Source: UBA2421 sp002343075 (lineage in GTDB: Bacteria; Planctomycetota; Phycisphaerae; Tepidisphaerales; Tepidisphaeraceae). Taken from it: a stretch of 43,564 bases of DNA. Where the stretch lies: contig CALJLN010000016.1 in NCBI GenBank assembly GCA_937982565.1, positions 1 to 43,564 of the forward strand, in the 5' to 3' direction. Position 1 is the stretch's first letter, and the number at the start of each line of letters is the position of its first letter. The notes beneath the pieces are model-generated. The model saw only the letters and a list, made by a program, of their open reading frames with translations. It was not told the DNA's origin and did no database searches. Shown here one piece after another: positions 8,519 through 17,256 of the stretch. A program made the translations under genes and the position numbers.

Positions 8519-9064
8519 TCAGTCGTTGCGACTGTCCCACCGATCCCAGGCGTCGCGCATGGCGTGCTTGGCCTCGTCATACTTCAGGCGCGATTTGGTT
8601 TTGGCTCGTTCCCACCCGCTACGCAAATCTTCGTCTTGAAGGTCGTCGTATCGCGTGGTGGGGTTGTTGGCACGTACTTCGTAGCCATACATGTACGCCG
8701 GTGCGTAGTCGGAATCGAATGAATAGTCGCGGTTGTAGTACGGACGCTTGGTGTACTCGCTGCGCCAGTAAGCTTCTTCCGCGGTGGGGTCGATCGCCTC
8801 GGCGATGCCCTTGCCGGCCAGTCCGCCGAAGACAGCGCCGATCACAGCACCCGTCGCGCCGCCGACGACAGTGCCGACACCCGGCACGACGGAGCCCAGC
8901 GCAGCCCCGGCCACTCCCGCCGCCGCCGCGCCGACGCCTGTGCCAATGGGGTGGCTGCCGGGCGCGCCGGTAATCGGATCAGGATTGGCATCCGGCTGCC
9001 TGACTTCCCTGGTCACCGGTGTGACGGGACGTGCCTGACGATCGTCTTCAATATCTCGTGGCAT
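8519..9064 (-). CDS. Glycine-zipper domain protein
   Basis: A 181-aa protein. The start at MPRDIEDDRQ is set by GGAGG immediately upstream on the minus strand, although the frame extends 75 codons further. After a charged N-terminus (with HPIGTGVGAA) comes a glycine/alanine-rich zipper of about 50 residues with GxxxG spacing (GGATGAVIGAVFGGLAGKG), able to form membrane-embedded helices. The C-terminal part contains GIAEAIDPTAEEAYW, tyrosine-rich repeats and KYDEAKHAMRDAWDR, a combination seen in a widespread bacterial family of unknown biochemical role, often near general-stress genes. It is divergent from the SDR gene. Function remains unknown. Confidence 0.75.
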   Translation of the reverse strand: MPRDIEDDRQARPVTPVTREVRQPDANPDPITGAPGSHPIGTGVGAAAAGVAGAALGSVVPGVGTVVGGATGAVIGAVFGGLAGKGIAEAIDPTAEEAYWRSEYTKRPYYNRDYSFDSDYAPAYMYGYEVRANNPTTRYDDLQDEDLRSGWERAKTKSRLKYDEAKHAMRDAWDRWDSRND

Positions 9065-9309
9065 GGGAACCTCCAAAAGGTTTGCGAACTCTGCGAATTC
9101 ATCCTGAAAGCGAACAATCGCTTTCGACATGAGCGAAATCATGCCTGATCGCGCACGCGGCGCGCATCGTGGAGTTGCATCGACCGCGTATCGGGCAATC
9201 ACCCATCGCGCATCGGGCCGTGGAGCAGCATTAAAAGTCGAATCGCGGAATCCCCCCGATGACGAGGCGGCCTGAGCCACCGTATTCATCCCGGCAAGGA
9301 GACAGACTC

Positions 9310-10185
9310 ATGACAAAAGCGCGAAACAGAACCAAGTCAGTAACTGCCAAGGTGAAGCCCAGCCGTCGAAGCGATGCCGAGCACTCGATGCGTCAGCAGC
9401 CAATCTATGCCCGCACCGACTACCGCGGTGCCGACAAGCTGGCTGGCAAAATCGCTATCATAACCGGCGGCGATAGCGGCATCGGGAGGGCCGTGGCCAT
9501 CGCCTTTGCAAATGAGGCGGCCGATGTTGTTGTGCTATATCACGAGAACGATACCGATGCGGATGAGACCAGGGTGTTGGTGGAAGCAACGGGCCGTCGA
9601 TGCCTGACAATAAAAGGCGATATCGGCGATGAGACATTCTGCCAGAATGCGGTGAAGAAGGCCTATGACGTATTCAGGCGCATCGACATTCTGGTTAACA
9701 ACGCCGCAGAACAGCACCCGGTGGAGAAGCCGGAGCAAATCACATCGAAGCAATTGCTAAGGACGTTTCAGACAAATGTATTTGGGATGTTTTTTCTCAC
9801 CAACGCGGCACTACCGCACCTTCGCCGTCAGCCGGGCGCGACGATCATCAATACCGGCTCGGTAGTTGCCTATCGTGGGCATGATATGCTCATTGACTAT
9901 ACATCCACGAAGGGGGCTGTCATCGGCTACACGCGCGCGATGGCGCTGTCGCTCGCGCCAGATATTCGCGTCAACGCAGTCGCCCCCGGCCCTATCTGGA
10001 CTCCATTGATTCCATCGACATTTCCGGATGAAAAGGTCGGCAATTTTGGTGCCGATACGCCCATTGGCCGCGCGGGACAGCCGTTTGAGTGTGCGGGAGC
10101 CTATGTCTTTCTCGCCAGCGCCGATGCCACCTACATCACTGGCCAGGTGATTCACCCCAACGGGGGCGAGGTTGTCAATGCTTAG
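9310..10185 (+). CDS. SDR family oxidoreductase
   Basis: A 291-aa NAD(P)-dependent short-chain dehydrogenase/reductase. AAGGAG about nine bases upstream sets the ATG. A basic N-terminal extension of about 45 residues (KARNRTKSV, with QQPIYARTDYRGADKL) precedes the Rossmann domain and is typical of the YhxC/YghA-like subgroup linked to general stress in other bacteria. Cofactor motif TGGDSGIG (residues 52-59), NNAA, the serine in NTGSVVAYRG, and YTSTK (Tyr197, Lys201) complete the catalytic set. The substrate is unknown. Its last 11 bases overlap the end of the convergent RluA gene. Confidence 0.9.
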   Translation: MTKARNRTKSVTAKVKPSRRSDAEHSMRQQPIYARTDYRGADKLAGKIAIITGGDSGIGRAVAIAFANEAADVVVLYHENDTDADETRVLVEATGRRCLTIKGDIGDETFCQNAVKKAYDVFRRIDILVNNAAEQHPVEKPEQITSKQLLRTFQTNVFGMFFLTNAALPHLRRQPGATIINTGSVVAYRGHDMLIDYTSTKGAVIGYTRAMALSLAPDIRVNAVAPGPIWTPLIPSTFPDEKVGNFGADTPIGRAGQPFECAGAYVFLASADATYITGQVIHPNGGEVVNA

Positions 10186-11164
10186 CGCGAAATGTGGCCC
10201 CGGACTCTTCACGACGGAGGCGATTGAGCCACTGCTGCAGCTCGGTGGGGAGTGGGGTGGAAAACTTGATGTCGGCACGAGTGATGGGATGGGTAAAGCT
10301 TAACCGGCCCGAATGCAGCGCATGCCGCGGGGCGTTGCTTTGATCGGTGAGCGGTTTACCGTCGGCACCGACCGAGCGATAGATCTTGTCGCCGCAGAGC
10401 GCGTGGCCGATTTCGCTGAGGTGAATGCGAATCTGATGCGTGCGGCCTGTTTCCAGTTTGCATTCGATGATGCTGTATCGATCACCAATGGTTGCGATTG
10501 GAATAATGTGTGTGATGGCGGGCTGGGCATCATCGCGCGTCTCGCCTGATGGCAGGCTGCCGCGCTTTCCGTCGCCGCGGTTGCGGACTAACTGGGTTTT
10601 GATGGTCAGGGGCTTTGTGATCGCGCCAAGGCACACCGCAGTGTAGACACGCTCGACGGCGTGCTTCTTAAACTGGTTGATGAGCAGATGTTCGGCTTCC
10701 GGCGTGCGCGCAAACACCATCAGCCCACTGGTGTCGCGGTCCAGGCGGTGCACCGCTATCACCGCGGGCAGCTTGGGCGGCTTGGCGCGAATGAGCTGCG
10801 GCCCACGACGCACCGGCGGCGGTGCCTCGGTCTTCCAGCCAAGATGCGCCGCGAGGACCCGGGGAAGCAGTTCTTCAAGCGTGGGCGCTTTGTCTTTGCG
10901 ATGCTCCGCCCAATCGCGCTCCTCGGCATGCCGCTGGGTCGTGATGCCAGCAGGCTTTTCGACCACCAGCAGATGCGCATCGCAGTAACGAATCTTCACT
11001 TGAGGAAGCTTCCCCGGCGGCGGATTGCCCGCGGGCTGCGAATGCACCTGCTGGGCCATCGACGCCTTGACGATGAACCGCTTTGCGGAAACGCCCTTCC
11101 CCGAGGAGCGTGGATCGGCTGCGCGTAAGTTCGCGGCGCGTCTGTTGGGAGGTCGGCGGGCCAT
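10175..11164 (-). CDS. RluA-family pseudouridine synthase
   Basis: A 329-aa RNA pseudouridine synthase that converts specific uridines in rRNA or tRNA to pseudouridine. The catalytic motif HRLDRDTSGLMVFA carries the essential Asp, and CKLETGRTHQIRIHL and HALHSGRLSFTHP are the standard later motifs. A basic N-terminal tail (about 35 residues, MARRPPNRRAA) has no clear ribosome site. An ATG at 11059 (MAQQVHSQ) has AAGG five bases upstream and is a good alternative start. About 20 residues beginning DWAEHRKDKAPTLEEL are inserted between the KPAG motif and HRLD, longer than in RluA itself. Target position cannot be assigned. Confidence 0.88.
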   Translation of the reverse strand: MARRPPNRRAANLRAADPRSSGKGVSAKRFIVKASMAQQVHSQPAGNPPPGKLPQVKIRYCDAHLLVVEKPAGITTQRHAEERDWAEHRKDKAPTLEELLPRVLAAHLGWKTEAPPPVRRGPQLIRAKPPKLPAVIAVHRLDRDTSGLMVFARTPEAEHLLINQFKKHAVERVYTAVCLGAITKPLTIKTQLVRNRGDGKRGSLPSGETRDDAQPAITHIIPIATIGDRYSIIECKLETGRTHQIRIHLSEIGHALCGDKIYRSVGADGKPLTDQSNAPRHALHSGRLSFTHPITRADIKFSTPLPTELQQWLNRLRREESGATFRAKH

Positions 11165-11232
11165 CGTGAGATAGGTCTATCAAAAAACGCCACGTTGCGC
11201 AACTGCCTTCACCGCGTTTGCTTGTACCTAGC

Positions 11233-11889
11233 ATGCCGGGCCAGGGTGCGGCGCACCCGCAAGACGATACAATCGTTTCTGTGGATTTCGCCGATTTCCA
11301 ACCCGCACTCTTCGCTGCCACGGTCATGAACGCATTTGATCGCCCCTGGTGCATCGCCGGCGGGTGGGCGATCGATCTCTGGCTGGGGCGGCTCACCCGC
11401 GCGCACAGCGGAGTGGTTGTTGCCGTTTTTCGAGACGATCAGATCGCTCTGCGCGACTTTCTGCATAACTGGAACTTCGCGATTCCGGTGCAGCACGACG
11501 GCAAATCGATGCTTCGCGCTCTCCCCAGGGCCGACCGGCAAATGCTCATGCCGCCGGTGCACAGCCTGCACGGTGAAAGTGCGCACAGCCGGCGGGTGAT
11601 GTTTGCGCTGGAAGAGCGGGATAGCGTCGATTGGCTCTACCGGCGAGACCGGCGCATCCGCTGGCCGGTCGACCAGTGGACCGTCCGCGGGGCATTTGGT
11701 GTGCCGGCACTTGCACCGCATCTGGCACTGCTGCTCAAAAGCACCCAGCCGCGCGATCGCGACACGCTCGATTTCCGCTCGGCGCTGCCTCAGCTCGATC
11801 CCGAATTGCGCGCCTGGCTAAGCGACGCCATCACCCTCGCCGCTGCCGGTCATCCGTGGCTCGGGGCAATCACCGCGCCAGGGCGTTAG
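11233..11889 (+). CDS. ANT(2'')-like nucleotidyltransferase-fold protein with lost catalytic acids
   Basis: About 218 aa; the start is uncertain (TTG 11218, ATG 11233 or GTG 11281). WCIAGGWAIDLWLGRLTRAH is the hallmark of the aminoglycoside-2''-adenylyltransferase-like family. The C-terminal half (YRRDRRIRWPVDQW, VPALAPHLALLLKS, DFRSALPQLDPELRAWL) also follows that family closely. In active members the next residues are an Asp-x-Asp or Asp-x-Glu metal site, as in HDDIDVAVLR. Here the sequence is HSGVVVAVFR, so both acids are gone. It is therefore likely a pseudoenzyme, or a member with a shifted site. The frame is intact, which argues against simple decay. Confidence 0.72.
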   Translation: MPGQGAAHPQDDTIVSVDFADFQPALFAATVMNAFDRPWCIAGGWAIDLWLGRLTRAHSGVVVAVFRDDQIALRDFLHNWNFAIPVQHDGKSMLRALPRADRQMLMPPVHSLHGESAHSRRVMFALEERDSVDWLYRRDRRIRWPVDQWTVRGAFGVPALAPHLALLLKSTQPRDRDTLDFRSALPQLDPELRAWLSDAITLAAAGHPWLGAITAPGR

Positions 11890-12002
11890 TTGAACTACTG
11901 CCGCCATTTGGGGGTTATCCTGATGTCGCCCGGTTGCAATACTGATAATCTGACACCTAGCATTTGCTGCGGATCAAGGCAGTATCGATCGACAGGTGTT
12001 GT

Positions 12003-13259
12003 ATGGTTGTTTCAGTTGTACCGTGTCCCCTCAATTGCGGCTCCCGCTTTACAATAGAATCGCTTGAGCCGCGGCGGTTGCTGCATGCAGGGCATCTGCA
12101 CGCCGACGATTTTGAGGCCAATGTCACAGAAACGCCGGTGATTGATGAGCCAGCGAACCGGTTCGGGGGAAACGTCTTCGATGGCGCAAACCAGGCCGCC
12201 GTCGCTGCACCGCTCAATGACGCTGCAGGCTGGACCGACATCGCCCCGCTGCCGGTGCCGAGAATCGAGGCGCAAGCGGAAAGTAAAGGTGGACGGCTGT
12301 ATGTGTTGGGCGGGTTTGCCGATGACGACCTGCAGGCAACCAATCGCGTCGATATGTACGACCCGCAGGAGGACCGGTGGACGCGCGTGTCGCGGATGCC
12401 CGTTGCGGTGACCCACGCGCCGACAGTTGTTGATGGCAACAACATCATTCTCATCGGCGGGTATGTCGGTGCGTGGCCAGGCACAGCGACGCGCGATGTG
12501 TGGATGTTCAACACCCACAACAAACGGTGGGCCAGCCTTCCCCCGCTGCCCCAGGCGCGCGCCGGCGGGGGTGCGGGAATTGTCGGCACCAAGCTCTATT
12601 ACTACGGCGGGTCAAGCGGCAGTGCGGGTGGTGGCGAGACCGACCATGCCAACACGTGGTTTCTCGATCTGGCCAACCAGGATCTCGGCTGGAATCGCAG
12701 GGCGAGCCTTCCTGTCCCGCGCAACCACATCGGCTATGCTTCGCTGGGAGGCAAACTGTACGCCATCGGCGGGCAGCTGCTGGATTTTGCCAGCACAGGC
12801 AACCAAACAGCGGTGCATTCGTATAACCCAAAGAACAATCGATGGTCGGAAATCGCGCCGCTGCCGATCCCGCTGGGCCACATCCACACCAGCACGATTA
12901 TCGACAGCGGAAACATCGTTGTTGCCGGTGGCCTGACCGAAGGCCGGCAATCCGTCTCCGCGGTTTATGTCTTCTATCCGCAGGATAATGCCTGGGTGTT
13001 GCGCGGTGAATTGCCCTCCCCTCGGAACAGCACCAACGTGATGATCGCCGATGGCACCATTTACATCGCCGGTGGAGGGCCGGGCGTGAACCCGGAATCC
13101 AGTGCCATCAAACAGCCGTGGAACCCGCCACCCCGGGCTGCCGACGTGCCGCGTGTCGCGGCCGGCAGTCGCTCTTTCGATGGCATTTTTGACGATCCAG
13201 ACTTTGCGATCGTCGCACCGGGACAACTCGCGTCGGTCGACATTCTGGCCCGCTTTTAG
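12003..13259 (+). CDS. Kelch-repeat extracellular protein with LEPRRLLH motif
   Basis: A 418-aa secreted protein. The N-terminus MVVSVVPCPLNCGSR leads to SLEPRRLLHAGH, the planctomycete extracellular signature. After a linker, residues about 75-385 hold roughly six kelch repeats (RLYVLGGFADDD, IILIGGYVG, KLYYYGGSSG, KLYAIGGQL, NIVVAGGLTEG, TIYIAGGGPG), each with the double glycine and following Tyr/Trp, which would close into a beta-propeller. Such propellers usually bind proteins or sugars; galactose-oxidase-like catalysis is not evident. The ATG at 12003 was chosen over an upstream TTG. It is paralogous to the next gene, with blocks such as MPVAVTHAPTVV and RNHIGYASLGGKLYAIGGQ shared. Confidence 0.85.
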   Translation: MVVSVVPCPLNCGSRFTIESLEPRRLLHAGHLHADDFEANVTETPVIDEPANRFGGNVFDGANQAAVAAPLNDAAGWTDIAPLPVPRIEAQAESKGGRLYVLGGFADDDLQATNRVDMYDPQEDRWTRVSRMPVAVTHAPTVVDGNNIILIGGYVGAWPGTATRDVWMFNTHNKRWASLPPLPQARAGGGAGIVGTKLYYYGGSSGSAGGGETDHANTWFLDLANQDLGWNRRASLPVPRNHIGYASLGGKLYAIGGQLLDFASTGNQTAVHSYNPKNNRWSEIAPLPIPLGHIHTSTIIDSGNIVVAGGLTEGRQSVSAVYVFYPQDNAWVLRGELPSPRNSTNVMIADGTIYIAGGGPGVNPESSAIKQPWNPPPRAADVPRVAAGSRSFDGIFDDPDFAIVAPGQLASVDILARF

Positions 13260-13409
13260 CTACGGGCGTGGTTCAATCCGGGTCGCCATCTGCTCGAAAC
13301 GCGCAATCGGAACAAAGCGCGCAATTACTCCCGTTGGTGTTGTTTGCTGGGCGAGGGGGGCTGATTATGGTTGAATCGGACCCGATGAGCGTTGTATAGT
13401 GATTCCATC

Positions 13410-15020
13410 ATGTCCGGGCAGCACTGCGCAAAAACTCAGAAGTTAGAGCTAGATCGGCGGGCAAATCCACCCTCAAGGCCCGCTGTGATGATTGAGGCTG
13501 TCGAGCCACGGTTGCACCTGCACGCCGGACACGCCTTCCATGCCGCAGTCAGTTTTCAGCCAACCGGGGTCGCCTTGGTGCAGGATTTTGTGCCCGACAC
13601 TGGCCAGACATTTGCCCTGCGCACCGACGGTCTGGTCTACGGCTGGGACGCCAACAACAGCCAGAACGCGCGTAAGCGGTCATCGAGCGCATCGCTCAAC
13701 CTCGCGTATGACACGTTCAACCACATGCAATTGGGCGGCTCGCGAAAGTGGGAGCTTTCGGTGCCCAATGGCCGCTATGACGTGCGCGTTGTCGCGGGCG
13801 ATGCAAGCTATTTTGACAGCGTCTACAAGATCAATGTCGAGGGCACGCTGGTAGTCAACGGCACACCCAATTCGAGCAAGCGGTGGGTGGAAGGCACGAG
13901 CAAAATCACAGTGACCGATGGTCGTCTCACCGTCACCAATGCAGCGGGGTCGGTGAACAACAAAATCAGTTTTATCCGCGTCGCGCTGGACGAAACCGCG
14001 CCCGCGCAACCAGAACCGCCCCCGCCGGCGACCTCGGGCTGGAGTGCGATCGCTTCCCTTCCACTGGCGCGCACCGAAGCGATGAATGTGTCTAAGAATG
14101 GCATGCTATATGTTTTCGGCGGCTTCTTTGATAACAAGTGGGATGCGACCAAGCGCGTCGATGTGTACAACTCCTCGTCAAATTCCTGGTCGCGACTGCC
14201 GGATATGCCTGTAGCGATCACGCACGCGGCCACCGTCATGAACGGTGACAACGCCATTCTGGTCGGCGGGTATGCCGGCAATCACCCCGGGCCGGCTACG
14301 AGCGATGTCTGGAACTACAACACTCAGACGCGCGTCTGGAGCAAGTTGCCAAGCCTTCCGGACGCCAGAGGGGCCGGTGGCGCAGGCATCGTCGGTTCGC
14401 AGCTCATCTTCTTCGGAGGGGCAAAACGTCTCTCTAACAATACTTCGGAAACTGATTTCTCCAACACATGGTCGCTTGATCTGAACAACACGTCGGCAGG
14501 ATGGAAAGCTAAAGCGGCGCTTCCCAATCCCCGTAACCATCTCGGCTACGCAACCACCGGCGGGAAGATTTATGCCATCGGCGGGCAGTACCGCGACCGC
14601 GAGACCAGCGCCAACCAGACTTCCGTGCATGTGTACGATCCGACGGGCAATAAGTGGTCGTCGGTGGCATCACTGCCGATGGCTCTCGGGCATATCCAGC
14701 CGACCGTAAACCCAGCCAATGGCACGATCGTCGTCGGCGGCGGGGTGACCAACGGATTTACCAACACCAATCGCATCCACGTCTTTAGCCCGTCTCAAAA
14801 TCGCTGGACCGTCGCGGGCACACTTCCCGCGCCGCGCAAGAGCATCAGCCTGGCTTTCCATGGCAACACGCTCATCTTCGCCGGCGGTGGAAACAACCTT
14901 GCGCTCGCCACCGGCTTCAAGACCACCTGGTCAACCGCGGCGCGGGTGCTCCCCGCGGGGGATCCTACGCCACGCGATCCGCTTTTCAGCAGCACTGAAC
15001 TCGCACAGGTCGTCTTGTAA
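13410..15020 (+). CDS. Malectin-like plus kelch extracellular protein
   Basis: A 536-aa paralogue of the preceding kelch protein with an extra N-terminal module. The variant surface motif is IEAVEPRLHLHAGH (about residues 28-41), in which the usual RRLL has become RLHL. Residues about 55-200 look like a malectin-type carbohydrate-binding domain: FALRTDGLVYGW, YDTFNHMQLGG, WELSVPNGRYDVRVVAGDAS and the final NNKISFIRVAL fit the family order. A proline-rich linker (PAQPEPPPPATSG) joins this to about six kelch repeats (GMLYVFGGFFDN, AILVGGYAGN, KIYAIGGQYRD, TIVVGGGVTNG, TLIFAGGGNN). The start at ATG 13410 replaces an upstream TTG. It likely binds an extracellular glycan. Confidence 0.84.
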   Translation: MSGQHCAKTQKLELDRRANPPSRPAVMIEAVEPRLHLHAGHAFHAAVSFQPTGVALVQDFVPDTGQTFALRTDGLVYGWDANNSQNARKRSSSASLNLAYDTFNHMQLGGSRKWELSVPNGRYDVRVVAGDASYFDSVYKINVEGTLVVNGTPNSSKRWVEGTSKITVTDGRLTVTNAAGSVNNKISFIRVALDETAPAQPEPPPPATSGWSAIASLPLARTEAMNVSKNGMLYVFGGFFDNKWDATKRVDVYNSSSNSWSRLPDMPVAITHAATVMNGDNAILVGGYAGNHPGPATSDVWNYNTQTRVWSKLPSLPDARGAGGAGIVGSQLIFFGGAKRLSNNTSETDFSNTWSLDLNNTSAGWKAKAALPNPRNHLGYATTGGKIYAIGGQYRDRETSANQTSVHVYDPTGNKWSSVASLPMALGHIQPTVNPANGTIVVGGGVTNGFTNTNRIHVFSPSQNRWTVAGTLPAPRKSISLAFHGNTLIFAGGGNNLALATGFKTTWSTAARVLPAGDPTPRDPLFSSTELAQVVL

Positions 15021-15095
15021 GTCGCGCCGCCCCCCCGCATGATGGCCTCGCGCGGTGTCCATTGCGACGCTTCCCGCAGAGGATTGTTCCGAGTC

Positions 15096-15899
15096 ATGCC
15101 ATTCGATTTTTCACCCTATCGCGCGGCGCTGCTTGATCTTGATGGCACGCTGGCGCACGACGACCACGCCCTGCCCGGCGCCGCTGCGCTGGTGCGCCGG
15201 TTGCAGGCCATGGGGCTGATCGTCGGGGTTATCAGCAATTCTGGCGCAGGACCACTCCGCACGCAGATGCGGCTGCACGGCATGGCCATCGACATTGACG
15301 CCGCCAACATCTTTACCGCCGCGGCGCACACTGCAGAACATATTCTCCGCCACTTTTCACGCGACGCGCTCGCCCGCCGGCCGCGCGTGTTCAACCTGAG
15401 CACCCACGCCGTCCATGATATGCTCAATGATCAGGTCGATTGGGTGCAGACCGGCGGCGAACCTTGCGACGTCGTTACTGTCGCCTCGCCCACTTCGCAG
15501 CACTACAGCCCCGATCGCGCCCGGGTGGCGCTGCAGTTGGCGCGCGCCGGCGCAGCGATTGTGGGTCTGTGCGCCGACCGGCTCTTCCCCAGCCGCCGGG
15601 GAATGGAGTTTGGCAGCGGGGCCGCCACCCAAATGCTCGCCTACGCGGCTGGGGTCACCCCGACTTTTTGCGGCAAGCCGCAGCCGGAATTCTTTACCGA
15701 TTTTTGCAAGCATTTGGGGGTTGATACGAATGAATGCGTGCTGATCGGCGACAACCTCGAAGCCGATATCGCCGGCGGAATGAATGTCGGCATGACGGCG
15801 GTGCTCACGCTCACCGGCGTTTCGCGCCGCAAAGACATCATACTGACCCCCGAGCACCGCAGGCCGGCAGCGGTTGTGGACGACCTGACGCAGCTTTGA
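15096..15899 (+). CDS. HAD-superfamily phosphatase, NagD/PGP-like
   Basis: A 267-aa haloacid-dehalogenase-type phosphatase. Motif I is LLDLDGTLAHDD (nucleophile Asp14 and acid Asp16), motif II is VISNSGAG, and the C-terminal motif is LIGDNLEADIAGGMNVGMTAVLTLTG, which holds the metal-binding acids. The large cap between motifs II and III (about residues 85-190) and KPQPEFF before motif IV place it in the NagD/4-nitrophenylphosphatase/phosphoglycolate phosphatase group. The substrate is not determined. The frame extends 19 codons upstream, but MPFDFSPYRAALLDLDG matches the family start. Confidence 0.88.
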   Translation: MPFDFSPYRAALLDLDGTLAHDDHALPGAAALVRRLQAMGLIVGVISNSGAGPLRTQMRLHGMAIDIDAANIFTAAAHTAEHILRHFSRDALARRPRVFNLSTHAVHDMLNDQVDWVQTGGEPCDVVTVASPTSQHYSPDRARVALQLARAGAAIVGLCADRLFPSRRGMEFGSGAATQMLAYAAGVTPTFCGKPQPEFFTDFCKHLGVDTNECVLIGDNLEADIAGGMNVGMTAVLTLTGVSRRKDIILTPEHRRPAAVVDDLTQL

Positions 15900-16037
15900 A
15901 GTGCCATTGGGAGGCCGCAATGTGTGAATCTGTATCGCGTCAGAGTGACAAAACCGCCGATCGCGCCGCCTGCGGGCAAGCGGTTTCGTCAATTCAATCC
16001 AGACCGGATATGATTCCTGGTATCGGAGGCAACGCAT

Positions 16038-17141
16038 ATGAGTCTTTGGAACAAACTTACTGGCGAACTGGTCGACATTGTCGAATGGCTCGATAGCTCG
16101 CGCGACACCATGGTCTGGCGGTTTCCCCGCTATCAGAACGAAATCAAGAATGGCGCCAAGCTCGTCGTCCGCGAGAGCCAGGCGGCGGCGTTTATCAACG
16201 AGGGCGCGGTGGCGGACATCTTCGAGTTTCCCGGTACCTACACTCTGGAGACGCAAAACCTCCCGATTCTCAGCACGCTGCGCGGGTGGAAGTACGGATT
16301 TAATTCCCCGTTCAAAGCCGAGGTGTACTTCGTCAACATGCGCACGTTCACCGACAGGAAATGGGGCACAAAGAACCCGATCATGATGCGCGACGCCGAG
16401 TTTGGCCCGGTGCGTTTGCGCGCGTTCGGCACCTTTGCTGTTCGGGTGATTCAGATCGGCACGTTCTTGAAGAATGTCGTCGGAACCAATCACCGTTTCA
16501 GCATTGAAGAAATCGGTGAGCAACTGCGCGATCTCATGGTCGCCCGTTTCGCCGACGCCGCCGCCGAGAGCAAGATTCCGGTGCTGGATATGGCCGCGAA
16601 CCAGGATGAACTCGGCAAGGTGCTGCTCAACCGGATCAACCCCGATTTTGCGCAATACGGGCTTGAGGTGACGCAGTTGGTGGTTGAAAACATCAGTCTC
16701 CCAGCCGAAGTGGAGCAGGCGCTGGATAAGCGGACGAGCATGGGTGTGCTGGGCGACCTGAACAAGTACATGCAGTATCAAAGCGCCGAAGCGATTCGGG
16801 AAGCAGCGAAGAACCCGGGCGGTATCGCCGGAATCGGCGCGGGAATGGGTGCCGGAATGGCTATGGCCAACCAGATGGGTAATGCGATGCAGAGGCCCAC
16901 TGGCGCAGCGCAGGAAGGCGCACCACCGCCGCTCCCCGCGGGGGCTGTTCAGTTTTATGCCGCGATCGATAACCAGCAGACAGGACCGTTTGAGCTGAGC
17001 GCGATTCAATCACAGATCGCCGCAGGGCGGATTATGCGCGCGACATTGGTCTGGAAACACGGCATGACCAACTGGGCCGCCGCAGAGTCAATAAGCGAGC
17101 TTGCAGCCCTTTTCGGCCCCCCGCCGCTGCCGGGGGAATAA
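16038..17141 (+). CDS. SPFH domain protein with C-terminal GYF_2-like domain
   Basis: A 367-aa protein of the SPFH (stomatin/prohibitin/flotillin) superfamily, close to the YdjI/virion-core-like group. GGAGG lies nine bases before the ATG. Residues 1-280 hold the SPFH region (DTMVWRFPRYQNEIKNGAKLV up front; QYGLEVTQLVVENISLP and QALDKRTSMGVLGDLNKYMQ later). A glycine/methionine-rich linker (GAGMGAGMAMANQMGNAMQ) follows. The C-terminus (FYAAIDNQQTGPFELSAIQ, VWKHGMTNWAAAESI) is a GYF_2-like domain that binds proline-rich or membrane partners. No transmembrane helix is obvious. The next gene, a zinc-ribbon protein, is a recurrent neighbour of this group. Confidence 0.87.
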   Translation: MSLWNKLTGELVDIVEWLDSSRDTMVWRFPRYQNEIKNGAKLVVRESQAAAFINEGAVADIFEFPGTYTLETQNLPILSTLRGWKYGFNSPFKAEVYFVNMRTFTDRKWGTKNPIMMRDAEFGPVRLRAFGTFAVRVIQIGTFLKNVVGTNHRFSIEEIGEQLRDLMVARFADAAAESKIPVLDMAANQDELGKVLLNRINPDFAQYGLEVTQLVVENISLPAEVEQALDKRTSMGVLGDLNKYMQYQSAEAIREAAKNPGGIAGIGAGMGAGMAMANQMGNAMQRPTGAAQEGAPPPLPAGAVQFYAAIDNQQTGPFELSAIQSQIAAGRIMRATLVWKHGMTNWAAAESISELAALFGPPPLPGE

Positions 17142-17145
17142 AGGT

Positions 17146-17231
17146 GAACCACCAAGAACACCAAGTGCACCAAGAGGATTGAACCTTTTGCCGCCAATCA
17201 TTTTTTGTCATTTGCTTTGTGGTCTTCGCGG
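17146..17231. repeat. CACCAAG-type intergenic repeat, copy 1
   Basis: Three tandem units of about 10 bp, AACCACCAAG, AACACCAAG and TGCACCAAG, begin at 17147. An imperfect complementary segment, CTTTGTGGTCTTCGCGG, lies at 17215-17231. The first 10 bp are identical to the left arm of the element at 27081. It fills most of the gap between the SPFH and zinc-ribbon genes. Confidence 0.65.
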
Positions 17232-17256
17232 CTTTTCGACCGTGCTTTAATCTGAC

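Noticed and set aside
15357..17009. Minus-strand frame of 550 codons
   Set aside because: It lies opposite the HAD phosphatase and SPFH genes, both clearly coding, and its translation resembles no protein.
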